The position numbers were made by a program, and so were the translations under genes. The notes beneath the pieces were generated by a model, which had not been told where the DNA came from, made no database searches, and worked only from the letters and a program-made list of their open reading frames with translations. 64,000 nt of DNA from the NCBI RefSeq assembly GCF_004193775.1, contig NC_041011.1, positions 44,647,167 through 44,711,166 of the forward strand, in the 5' to 3' direction. Origin of the DNA: Glycine soja. Taxonomy: Eukaryota; Streptophyta; Magnoliopsida; Fabales; Fabaceae. Below are positions 50,001 to 61,400 of this stretch, piece after piece (the first letter of the stretch is position 1; each line of letters begins with the position of its first letter).

Positions 50001-51604
50001 GCAGATAGGAACAAAATACAGGATGTCACTCGAGCACTACCTAGCCAGAAATTTCCATCTCATTTTACACTTCAATTGTTACAATCTGACAAATTCTGAC
50101 CTCCTCGTCAACTTTTCAGCAGCTTCTCACTTAAGTAAACAAGTAGGGAATCATCTCAAGCAACTAAGAAAATATTACTTGCATATTATATAGATTCAGG
50201 CTCCCTACTTTCAACCAGAAAAAAGCTCTATGTGCCTGTTTGGTTTCACGTTGGATTATCGAAAACAAAAGCATGTCAAAATACAAGTTTAACATGATTT
50301 TAGATAAATGTTCACATGATTGATTCCATGATAAAGAATTGATTCTGAACCTAAAATTGATTTTGAATTGAAGCAATTTAGATAACTTTTGTATAAGATA
50401 GAAAAAATTTATAGTTTTAGTACTAACTTGCTTTTAAAGAAAAACATCCAACAAACATAAATTACATCATTTTAAAATCAATTGCCCCAACACTCCCCCA
50501 AACATACAGGTATCGCTCCATGTCAAATTTAAAGCTCCAAGCAATTTTCTCCAGAAACATGCAAGTTAATCCAAACTTCCAGACAAATAGTAATAACTAT
50601 AAGTAACATGACGTATTAGATTTCACTGTTTCCATACACGTTCTAAAACCAAACCTCTCTCTCCCTACAGATTCATAACTGAATCCAAACCCTGACTTGG
50701 CAAACAAAACAGTATGCAAAATAAGAAAAAGGTAGGATTTTTCCGGTAAAAATTGCAGACACATAAGGAATAAAAGGGGGAAAGTACTAAAACTATTTCA
50801 CAGAATCAGAAGCACCAGATAGAAACGTGATGAAGGAGGGAACCAAAGGTGACAGCAAGAACCGATTATTATTATTATTACCTGAATAAAAAGAAAAGGG
50901 TCAGCAACAAAATTACTGGGGTAACCAACATCAGAAACTGAAGCACACGTCACCACAGGATTCGCGACAGGCCAAGCAGCAGTCTCATCGTTTGATACAT
51001 TCGCCTGCACACAATAATCAACACCACCATCATCCTCCAAAAAAAAAAACACCCCACATCACAAAACCAAACCCCCAATTAAAATAATTCACCACCACAT
51101 CACTCCACCAAAACAAAACCAACACTCCAACAACCTTAAAAAAATCCTCCCATCCCCACAAAAAAAAAAAAAACATTTTCTTCAAATTTTTCATTTTAAA
51201 AATGATAACTTTAAGGGAGAAATTAACACAAACATGCACATGAACATCAACACCATCCCAAGAAAGAAACTTACAGCTTCTATGGGCTTAAGAGAGAAAG
51301 GTGAGTCACCGTAGAAAACCCCAATAGACCAAGAACCCTCATTGTCGTCACGACAACCGAAAGAAGAGGAAAGTGCGGTGTGCACTGTAGGCGAAAAAGC
51401 GAACCAACCGTAGAGGGTGGCAATGGATCCGAACAAAACGAAACACCCAAAGAAGAAAATGAAACCCGAAGAAAATAACCGCTTGTAGTATTGTTGGTTC
51501 TCCAATCTCCACCTACACGAACACTTCACACTCATATCACAACAACTCCCGCCGTTAGAACAACCACCACCGTTTCCGCCGCCGCCAATCTGCCCCGAAC
51601 CCAT
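47069..51604 (-). CDS. GINT1: GT64 glycosyltransferase, GIPC glucosamine transferase type
   Basis: Golgi enzyme of the GINT1 (At5g04500-like) family, which adds N-acetylglucosamine/glucosamine to inositol phosphorylceramide sphingolipids. Exons: 51604-51275, 51004-50882, 49068-48901, 48754-47069; 768 aa against about 765 in Arabidopsis. The N-terminus is cytosolic and Gly/Cys-rich; a membrane helix lies at about 46-68. A luminal propeller-like region follows (EGSWSIGVFYGDSPFSLKP, SNFVADPF, YLFYETKNSITMQGDIGVSK). Further hydrophobic helices lie at about 400-426 and 481-499. The C-terminal GT64 domain covers about 520-764, with the DDD metal-binding motif at 601-603 (LELDDDIMMPCDD) and ARSHKGYNMILTGAAF. 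The four-exon layout with a large last exon is clean. Intron 2 (49069-50881) carries repeats. Confidence 0.93.
49602..49620. repeat. Alternating CA/CG tract
   Basis: TACACACACGCGCGCGCGC is a 19-base strictly alternating pyrimidine-purine run in GINT1 intron 2, followed by GATATATAG. Such tracts can adopt Z-DNA and are CpG-dense in otherwise CpG-poor DNA. Confidence 0.8.
49645..49962. repeat. Minisatellite, 3 x about 103 bp, GINT1 intron 2
   Basis: GTTATATAGAATACT recurs at 49654, 49757 and 49859, and each copy is followed in order by AGTACAAACAAC and an AAGT(A/T)TGAC-like block. The third copy has an internal AGTACAA triplication. Units differ by substitutions, so the array is not recent. 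Confidence 0.85.
50234..50512. mobile_element. Candidate MITE, GINT1 intron 2
   Basis: The left end reads GCCTGTTTGGTTTCACGTTG and the reverse complement of the right end reads ACCTGTATGTTTGGGGGAGT; shared CCTGT and GTTTGG segments suggest degraded terminal inverted repeats. Non-coding. No clear target duplication. Confidence 0.35.
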
Positions 51605-54600
51605 CTCGCCGAAGAAATGCTCGTTGCCGCCGGAAGATCTTACACCGCCGTGGCACGTTGCAACTCCGTCACCCGCATTTCACAATTCACACAACCCAAC
51701 CCAGCAAAACAAATCCCGTTTTTTTTTAAGTCTCTTTCTCTGTGTGAGAGTTTTTTGCTTATTTTTTCTTTGACGAGGGCAAGGTTGTAATTTTGGGAAT
51801 TGTTGTGCAACTGGACCTTCCTTACCTTGGTGGTCTGCTATATATACCGTTTATTTCGGCACTTAGTGTTAAATAGAAAAATGGGTTTTAATTGGCTTAT
51901 TAATCCAATAATCTGGTCCAACGTTAATTGCGCGCGTGTGAAGTTGAATAGTACTCGCTGCCAATGACGAATAACGTAACTCTTCAACGCGGAGCAAGCA
52001 CGGGACAATAGATGAGAGAAGAACCGGAGAAGCTATTTGGGTATTTCCCCGAAATTACGCTATATGCAAATCTAATCTATAAAAGCTAAATAAAAGTAAT
52101 GGTTATAATTCTTTGGCAAAATTGTTTCTAAAGTTTATTTTAGATTATGTATTGCAAATGATATATATTTATTGTTGTATAATTCAAATTAAATTTTTTA
52201 GTAAATGCTAAATAATTTAAATTATACCATAAGATTATTTTTTAATTGCTGATATTTAATCATTATTGAAATTTAATTTAAAAGCAGAGAAAAAGCCTAG
52301 CAGGTTAAAAGAGATAGACAATTAAAAAAATCAAATGCCCATAAGAAAATAAAATAACAGTGCTTTGAGGTAATTGAAAAGGAATTTATTTTGGCTAATA
52401 ACATAAGTAATGTATAAAATCCACATTCTAATAAAAGTAAATAGATAATATGTATATGAAAAGAGTCTAAATATCATTTAGTTGAATAAGATGTGTGACT
52501 GTTGTAATTTCTCTATTATCATGTTTAATTTTTGTAAATAAAAAAAAAACATGTATGCCAAAAAAAATAGATAATATGTCTATTTGAGAGAGAGACCGGA
52601 GAAAATTAAAATCTCACTCCTTACGTAATACAGTATATACTTATTTAGAATATTAAAATAGATTTCGATTAGAATGATTTTAGTTCGCAAGCATCAATCT
52701 CTTGCTATATAAATTAAAACTTTTATTTTATTCTCTAATTTTATATAAAAATAATAATTTTCTAATGTCATTTTTCAAAAATATAAATTAAAGAAGAGTA
52801 AATAAAAAGTTTATGGAATTAAAAATTAAAATAAGTGTCACTTTTTTTTTACGGTGAAATAAGTGTCACTTATAACTTATAACTGAAGAAATTAATGCAA
52901 ACCTAAAAAAAAACTATAGAAAAAACGAGAGATTTCTCTTTACAAAAGTGCTACCACCTTGAGCAACTCGTGGCCGTCGTAATTATATTGGAGGGCAATC
53001 TTTGGATTGATCGTGAAGGTATAAAGAAGGCAGGGTTTCAAATTTGAATATGCAAACAAGTGAGAGTTTTGGGTCCACTTGCTTTCATTTTCTACTCGGA
53101 TTAGAGGGAGGAGATTACTAAGACTAAGATGTGCACAAGTAATAAATTAATATTAATTATAATACCACAAACCAGAAGGTTTTATACAGGGTGGATATGA
53201 CTATTACAAAAATTGATAAATTACAACGTGTGTATAGAAGATTTGCTCCAATGTCTAGATATATATATTCATGCTTAATTGAACTAATAGTTGTTTTTGA
53301 CGGATCCAAAAAAAAAACTAATAGTTGTTTTATTTGAATTTTTTGGGGAATACTATTTCACTTGACGTAATAGAAATAATCATTCCTTAAGAGTTAAGAT
53401 CCCCTAATTTTATTTTAAAAAATCCCCTAATTGTTTATATATATATATATATAAATTGGTCCTTCGTCGTATCTTAACTCTATTTAACAACAAAATTACA
53501 CTATTTCCATTTTTTTCTTTAACTACACTATTTTCATTAAACTTAAAATGCTTATACTAATTAATTTTTTTCATTAAATAAAAGCTACACAAATAAAATA
53601 AAAAACGTATAATTTTTTTTCTATTAGCATATAATATTTTTAGCAATGTGTGTATTTTGGAATAATCTATGTTTTTTAGTTATCTCAACAAATTTAATTA
53701 TCTCAGCGTATGATATAATTTTTACAATGTTTTTTATTATTTATGTTCTTGTATGTCGTAATTTATTAAAATTTAAACCATTAAATTTCCTAACCAATAA
53801 TATGAGAAAGTTTTACTTTTTTTCATCTAAACTTCAACATCCGATTTCCTATCACCAAAAAAAAAGCATCCAATAGGTTTTCTTATAACTTAGTTAAGTA
53901 TGGTGCGGAAGTCTTATAAATTTCTTAATACTTATATACAATTCCTATCAATAAAAAATATTTAATTTTATTCTGATGATATATATATTATTTGATTCTC
54001 TATAATGGTATTGAATGGTGGTGCCTACTTATTCCGGCAGCTGATTATGATTCAGCAATCGGCCAGCCGAAGAGACTCTGGCTTGCCAAGCTTGACTGCA
54101 CCCTCTTGTCCTCTCATATGGAACCCAATAAAAATAAATAAATAGCAATGGCAAAAAGGAAAACCTAACTCTTTGCCCTTTACAAATAATAATAATAAAT
54201 AAATAAAGGACATTATCACCAAATTAATGCCTTTTCCTTGTTATGATATGATGATATTCTTGTTTGGACCAACAAGACGGCTCACACAAGCCGGCCGTAA
54301 GAAAATTTAGCCTTTGTTGTTTTGTTAATATTAAGAATTTTATTATTTTATTTATTCTATCTCTTGTTTATAGTTGAATTTTTTTTATCAACAAATATTA
54401 ATTCGTTAGTTATTATTTTTTGTTAAGACTAGATAATCAAACTCATGATTTTTTTTTACGTAATTGTATTGTTATTTTGCATGGTGTAGTCTGTGATTGA
54501 TTATGGTGCATGTGGTAGAACAGTGCAATTGGAAAGCACCTTTTTAATCCTGTTCATGTTTCCGATTGTTGCAATGTGAGAAGAGGAACCTTCTCTTGAA

Positions 54601-56035
54601 TATGTCTCTCAAAACCCCGACTGAAATATATACCGCGGCGGCGTACTCTTCAGTCTTCACTTCCATTGGATTTGCTTCAAACATCTACCTATTTACCCTC
54701 GTCCAAGTAACCGCATATTTTTCACTTGTTAATAAGAAAATCAACTATATATTAATACTATGTGTGCATGTATAACAAATCATATATCCGTTCACTTTAT
54801 CCTTCCTACTTTTGCAAATAAAACGAGTTTAATTATAACAGAAATTTAAAACTCATACGTACATGTATAATCAATATTGTGGGCTCTTTTAAATAATACT
54901 TTTAGCTAAGTGAATAGTGAAGCAATGAAGTGGCATATTCATTTTTATTTTTCGATCTTTTAAATGTTTTGAATAATAGATAAAAGTGTTAACATGTGGG
55001 GATCGAGTTGAAATTGAATGGGAAAAGAGAGAGAGGAATTTTTAAATTGATAAAATAAAGTTTAAGATGATATTAAAATTATTTTAATATGAATTTTATT
55101 AATATCTTTATTATTATTTAATGATATTTTAACTTTTGGTTAATTATATCTATAAAACTCTTTATATGAAAAAATTATTCATCCGTTTGAATTGTGGTCA
55201 ACGGTCAACATTATATCTATAAAACCCTTTGACCATTTCATAACCAAGTCTGTATTTCTTCACGGGAAAGGAATTGTTACCTTCTGTTTGACTTAGTCAA
55301 TCTTGAGCTCCAAACAGTAATTCATATATTTTCTTAAAAAATTGATTCCCAAGTTTTTATATTTTTATCTAATGTTTAATTACGACATTGAATTATTTTT
55401 TATTTGAGTATCTGAACTTTTATTTTTTACTTGAATTTTTCTATCTAAATATTGTTACGAAAGAGTTGGTCGACACTTAATTAGAGATGCATAAATTGAA
55501 GTGTATTGTAAACACAACTCACTTAATTGTGATAATTTTTTTTGCAAAGTTTAGAGACTTATAAAATAATACTTGTGTTGAATTGACTTGTATATATAGA
55601 AATTATGTAAAATTCTTTTGTAATTGACTTAGTTGTAAAAATGACAATGGAATGAGTTAGGGATAGATTTGGCATTTTTCACCTCATCCCCACAAAAGGT
55701 TAGATTGTGTGCAGGTATAAAATATACTAATTTAAAATTTTAATACTCGTTCCCATCCTCGTTGGATTTTATTAGGTTCATGTATATCAACGGGTAACCC
55801 ACTACATTCTAATTTTACTTTATTTATATATTTTAAAAAAATTAATATTAATTTCTTAATTATATTTTAATTCAAATAATATATAAATATAATAAATGAC
55901 AAAGAAATTAAAGTTAAAAAATTAATAATTCAATTATATTTTTATTTAAATGTATATTTTTAAGTTTGTTATTTGATTATTTAACTATTAATCTAATTTA
56001 TTTATATTTTCAAAAAATTATAATAATAAAATATA

Positions 56036-56083
<48 letters not shown>

Positions 56084-57100
56084 AAAAAAAGTAATAATGA
56101 CAAGTAAATGTACCAATATAATTTGACACACATTCTCATCTCATTTTCGCTTAACATTTTGGGTAATACCTATATTCATACTCGGTCAAAATTAATATTT
56201 TTCATTAAAGTTGGATAGGTTTAGGGTGATACTCACAAATAAGAGGTTATTTGTCATGTCTACTCATTTTAGCTTACAACGTCTTTAAAAGCACCACCAA
56301 TCCATTGTATGTACCTCTAATTAGATGTATGTGATTATTTTTTCATAACAACAATTAAATAAGAGGATCCAAATAAAAAAAATCAAAAACTTAATTAAAA
56401 ATTTAATAAAAGCATAGGACCCAGAATAATAAAACTTTTTTAATACGAAATTATTTTTACAGATATGTTTTTTTTCAACACAATTAACATCCAAATGTTA
56501 TATTTAGTATTTAATTAATTTAAATAAAATCGAATAAAAATATTAAGGACAAAATTTTCATCATCCAAGAATATTTATAATGTTACGGGGTTAACTTTTT
56601 CAATAAGGTTTTTTTATATAAAAAACATGATCCAGATATTGTACTTAAAGAAAACCATTCATATAATATATCACCTTCATTACAATGATATGCTTATGAA
56701 AATCTTAACATGGTTTTGAATAATTAATGGAAATATTACTTTTATCTCGTATTATTTGTCTTTTTAAGATAGTGTGTACATTTCAAAATAATTAAGAAAA
56801 GTAAAAATTAAAACTAAACTCGGCAATTATTGAAATGGCACTTATAATGTTGATTAATAATCCAAGATTGGATTTCCTTCTCAACAAATGTGTGGCCTTT
56901 GTGATGTGTTTAATGTTTTATTCGTGCTAGAGAAGCTTCGTGGGGGTAGGCTGATAGCGGCTCTTGGAAAAACCGAAACTTCACGGTGAAAGTAACAGTT
57001 TAGTCAATGGATGGATATGCGATACTCCATTATTATTCACAATAACACTGTAGAACATTGTTGAGGCTGTCAGTTTCAAACTTACTTAATGGCCACTCAT
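51605..57100. other. GINT1 upstream region and gene-poor AT-rich DNA
   Basis: 51605-51800 is the likely GINT1 leader and promoter. The rest shows no gene by domain or splice pattern. A less AT-rich patch at 54020-54125 has small hairpins (GGCCAGCCGAAGAG against CTCTGGCTTGCC), and 54604-54706 reads as an open, balanced-composition stretch (MSLKTPTEIYTAAAYSSVF) without a recognised domain. A (TA)19 tract lies at 56042-56079. Confidence 0.45.
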
Positions 57101-57772
57101 CATTATCTTTTATTTTAGGACAAATAATCATCTTTATCTTTGAATGAATCACTATATAATTTAATGATAAATATATTTTTAAAAGATAAAAATATATAAT
57201 TTAGTTGTCGAAAGTATACAAAATATAATAAATATATTTGAACATTAATTTTCGTCCATCATCGTTAATAAAATAGTCTATGTGACATATAAGATGAATT
57301 TATAACGAAAATGATTGTCAATATACCTATTTCTAATTGTCAACATAGAGACATATTTATCCTATAATATTTTATTAATTTTTCGTCTTCTCACTTTTTG
57401 GAAATATGAATGGGTAAATAATCACTTTTGTTCCTGAATGTGTGATTCGCTAAAAATTATGTCTCTAAAAGATAAAAATACAAAATTTAATCCCTAAAAG
57501 TGTAAAAATTATGACAAATATATCCGACCGTTAACTTTAAAATAGCAAAGATTCGAATAAGTAAAATATGAGATATATTTATCTTTTAGGGTAATTTAGA
57601 AAAATTTGTAATGATTGTTACGGTGTTTTATTTCGATAAACTAGAACAATGAAACAATATTTATTTTGGATAATTTCTATTGTGACAGATAAATTATGGA
57701 TGATAATCAATATGATCATTATTATTATGTTTGTTTTAAATTATGTTTGCCAATATATTTTTTTAAAGTGAT

Positions 57773-57914
57773 TATTGTAATGTTATACTTGAATGATACA
57801 AAATAAAGAAAATTTATTCTAAAATTATATTTTATCCTTAATTTATTGTAATGTTATACTTGAATGGTACAAAATAATGAAAATTTATTCTAAAATTATA
57901 TTTTATCTTTAAAT
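57773..57914. repeat. Tandem repeat, 2 x 71 bp
   Basis: TGTTATACTTGAATG recurs at 57781 and 57852, followed in both by ACAAAATAA and AAATTTATTCTAAAATTATA. It lies inside the inverted-repeat element. Confidence 0.85.
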
Positions 57915-57949
57915 TAAATAAAAATTTTGGATCTAACAAATTAGTCCAA

Positions 57950-58175
57950 TAGAAACATAATGTTATTTAGGTCTAATAAAAAATTATTAACATTTTCATC
58001 TAATAATGATAACTTATTAACATTTTTTGTCCAATAGAATGTGCTGACATTTAGGTCAACAAAAAATATTGACATTTTCTTTCAATAAAAAAATATTAAC
58101 ATTTTCGTTCAACAAAAAATTACTGACATTTACGTCAAAAAATGATATCTTACTGACATTTTTGTCCAATCTAAT
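57950..58175. repeat. Degenerate minisatellite of about 30 bp units
   Basis: A run of units of the form (AA/TG)ACATTT(T)...TC(A/C)A(A)TA/AACAAAAAAT(A/T)T, at least six copies, for example TTAACATTTTCGTTCAACAA. Units are diverged and irregular in length. It lies between the arms of the inverted-repeat element. Confidence 0.6.
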
Positions 58176-58357
58176 CAACATGGTCAAGTTAACAATCATT
58201 TTAGTGAAAAATTCACACTTTTGTATCACGTAGACTATTTTATTAATAATGATGGACGAAAATTAACGAGGGATATATTTGTTCTATTTTTTACACTTTA
58301 AAAAATTAAATTTTATATTTTTATCTTTCATGAACAAATTTGTTAAAGAAAAAAATA

Positions 58358-58434
58358 ATTATCTACCCTTCATTTTATATCCAACTTTTTCAAATGCAAT
58401 GATTATCTACCCTTCATTTTATATCCAACTTTTA
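58358..58434. repeat. Direct repeat, 32 bp, offset 44
   Basis: ATTATCTACCCTTCATTTTA and the following 12 bases occur at 58358 and again at 58402, separated by 12 unrelated bases, just outside the right arm of the inverted-repeat element. Confidence 0.85.
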
Positions 58435-61400
58435 ATATATGTCTCAGTTGTCAAAAGAAAAATTGAAAGCGCTTGTTGACTTTAAATTACACTTTAATGC
58501 AATGAGTTTGACGAAAATTAATCTACGAGTATTCTATACGCTCTCCTAATTTAATTTTCTTGATATCACCAAATTGACTGCGGAGGAAACTCTATGGATT
58601 CGCTTATTAATTGCTTGATAAAATTATATATTGAAATAACTGAAAAATATAAAATTATATAAAAGAAAAAAAATAAAATTTGACCTTAAATAAAAAAGAT
58701 TAAAAAGTAAATATAATAAATATTTAAGTATAAAAAAGAATAAATATAAAAAAAGTTAATGTTTAAAAAAATATTATTTCAAATAACATTTTAAAAAATA
58801 CTAAAAATTATTAAATAAATTTATTAACTAATAAAAAAATTAAAAATTAACTAAAATACCTTATCAAACACACATTAGTATAAAAGTGTAGGATGCTAAC
58901 TTATGCTTTTTATTTTTCAAGTGGATCTATATTGGCATTCTCCTAATATATAATATCATACCATTTCTATTTTCAATTTTATATTTTATGAAAAGTTATT
59001 AAATAATATTGGTGTCCTATGCATATTTTGAATGCCTTAAAATAATATGCGCTCTCATATTTTCTTTCCGTAACGGCTTATCCCTTTTTATTTTGACACA
59101 TCCATAACTAGTTACATAATACTACTGTAGGAACCTGAAACTGTATGTTGCTTTGAGTAGTAGGTGTACAACTTATACCTCTACTCTCTTTTATTAATAA
59201 TTAGTTACATAATACTTTTTCCTTTGTTTTATTAGTGTTATCTAAACAAGTATTTTTGGGAAGAAGAATTCCAGAAGCAAACTTATGGCATGTCCTCAGC
59301 AAGTGGTTCGCATAGTTCTCCCTTAGATTCATTATAGCATGAAGGGTAGTGGGGTATGGCATGACCACGCAAAAGAAATTAACATTGACTTTGAACTTTA
59401 CACAGTGGTGAGTGGAAATAATGGTGGAGGCTAGCCTTAAAAAAAAATAAAAATTGGTGACGGCTGAGAACAGCATACATATATATTAGGATACCTTCCT
59501 AGATCAAACTACAGTATACAATAGTACATGGGCTTTTGTGTACAATAAATTTATATTTTTATATTTTCTGTTAATTGGACATTTATGAAACATTAATTGG
59601 ACATTTATGAAACATCAACCTCTAATGTCTCTCTTAAAGATTTACTTTATGTGATTGAACACGACATTTAAGTATATCAATTATTTTTTTTTTCATTCTC
59701 ATAATTTTAATTTTTTTTATTCAAACACAAAATTTTAAAAATAAAAGAATTTAAATTAAAATATTTAAAATTCCTCGTCCAAACACACTCTTAATATTCC
59801 AGTTGCTCCTTTATAGTGAAGTATATACCTTGTTTCATGGCATAAAAAAATATACCTTGTTTCAAGCTCGCTGCTACCAAAAGATGCCTTGCTAGGATAA
59901 GTGGCATAATGCTCGTCCACTTAATTCTAATTTGGGTTATGACAGCGAATTAAGTATTAGGCTCATTACTGGATAAAAAAAAGTAGAAAGAATCTTCTAT
60001 TGGTCAATACGAAAAGGAAATCAGAAACAGTTATCATGGAATTTATTATCCACCAGCTACATGCTTGGGCATGATGTTTCTTTTATGCTTTTCTTGTCAA
60101 GATCACATATATTTTTTAATTTATTATATTAAAAATTAATTTTATTTATGATGTGTGATTGTTATTAATCTAAAAAAATTTTACAGATAAAAGAAATTAA
60201 ATATAAATTTTTCTCTGTTAAATATTTTTTTCCACATGTAAATACAATATATTCTTAGACCACTTATCAAAATTCTTTTTTTTTAATTTCTTTTTTGAAA
60301 AAAAGGAAATTCGAGTAAAGATTTGATTTGATTTCAGAAAAAAAAATTAAAGGAGGACATATTAATTAGTCTTTTAAAAAACTAAAACAAAAATCACTTT
60401 AGTTTTTAAAAATTATAAATGGAAATGACTATATTAATACAATAAACGCTTTTCACATTGAGCATTTATATTGGGTTTTTTACAACTAATGTAATATGTA
60501 AGGCAACCAATAGTTAATATATATTGAGATCAACATTTTAAATTTATCGTAAGAGAAATCGGTCTAGAAAGTTTTTTTTTGCATTAATTGCTTTGCAGCT
60601 GATCCATCCAGAATTTAGGAAGAGTAGGGAGTAAACGTAGATGGTGGTTTTTATTTGTCGATGTTTAAATTATGGTTAAAATATATATTTTTTCCTTAAA
60701 ATTTAAGTGATTGTTTTTTTTCTAAATTTAAATTTATTTCTTAAAGTTCTTTAATTTTTAAAAATATTCTTTTTAATTATTTTTAACTGATTTTTGACCG
60801 TTTTAATACATAACTTGTGATAAAATTTTACCACGTAAGAAACGAAAAAGAAAAAATAAATAAATAAATTTAGGAGATAGAAAAAGCGTGACCTACAAAA
60901 TTTGAGGAGAAAAAACATATTTAAAAACTATATATTTATGTTGCAGCGAAAAAAACTTTCAATTGATGACTTTAATAACTTGGTGCATTTATATCAAGAC
61001 AGAATTGCAAGTAATTTTTTTTTTATAAATCCCAAGTTAATTATAACCAATAAAAGTTGATGGCACACAGAGATTGGCTTCTCATTTGTCCATATGCTAT
61101 GTTTCCATTTATCAACGCCCATGTGTATCCTAAGGTTCCTACCTGACACACACAAATCCACAATCTTGCAAAAGCTGACATATATAGTAGATGTGCCAAT
61201 ATTGTTTTCTTACCTTAAAGAGGCACCCTTATGGGCATAAATTGGGTTCGTTGTATGTCACATCAATATTGTTTTCTTAATTAGTTTTTTCTGCTGTGAT
61301 TAGGCAGTACTAATTGTACTATTGAATCTCAGTTTACACGTATGTTTCAATTAATTCATAATCAGCTTGTGATTTCACCATACTTTTATTTTCCTTTTGA

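Larger units (their letters stand above)
57120..58345. mobile_element. Long inverted-repeat element
   Basis: 57130-57290 and 58220-58345 are inverted copies: CATCGTTAATAAAATAGTCT on the left matches AGACTATTTTATTAATAATG on the right, and AAAAGATAAAAATAT and ATTAATTTTCGTCC match likewise. A third, direct-orientation relative of the left arm lies at 57415-57540 (TCTAAAAGATAAAAATACAA). No transposase is seen. Arms of 100-160 bp fit a Mutator-type non-autonomous element, but I could not define a target duplication. Confidence 0.6.

Noticed and set aside
54030..54125. Possible miRNA or tRNA in a GC-richer patch
   Set aside because: The hairpin arms are only about 12 bp with mismatches, no known plant miRNA matches, and there is no tRNA A/B box pair.
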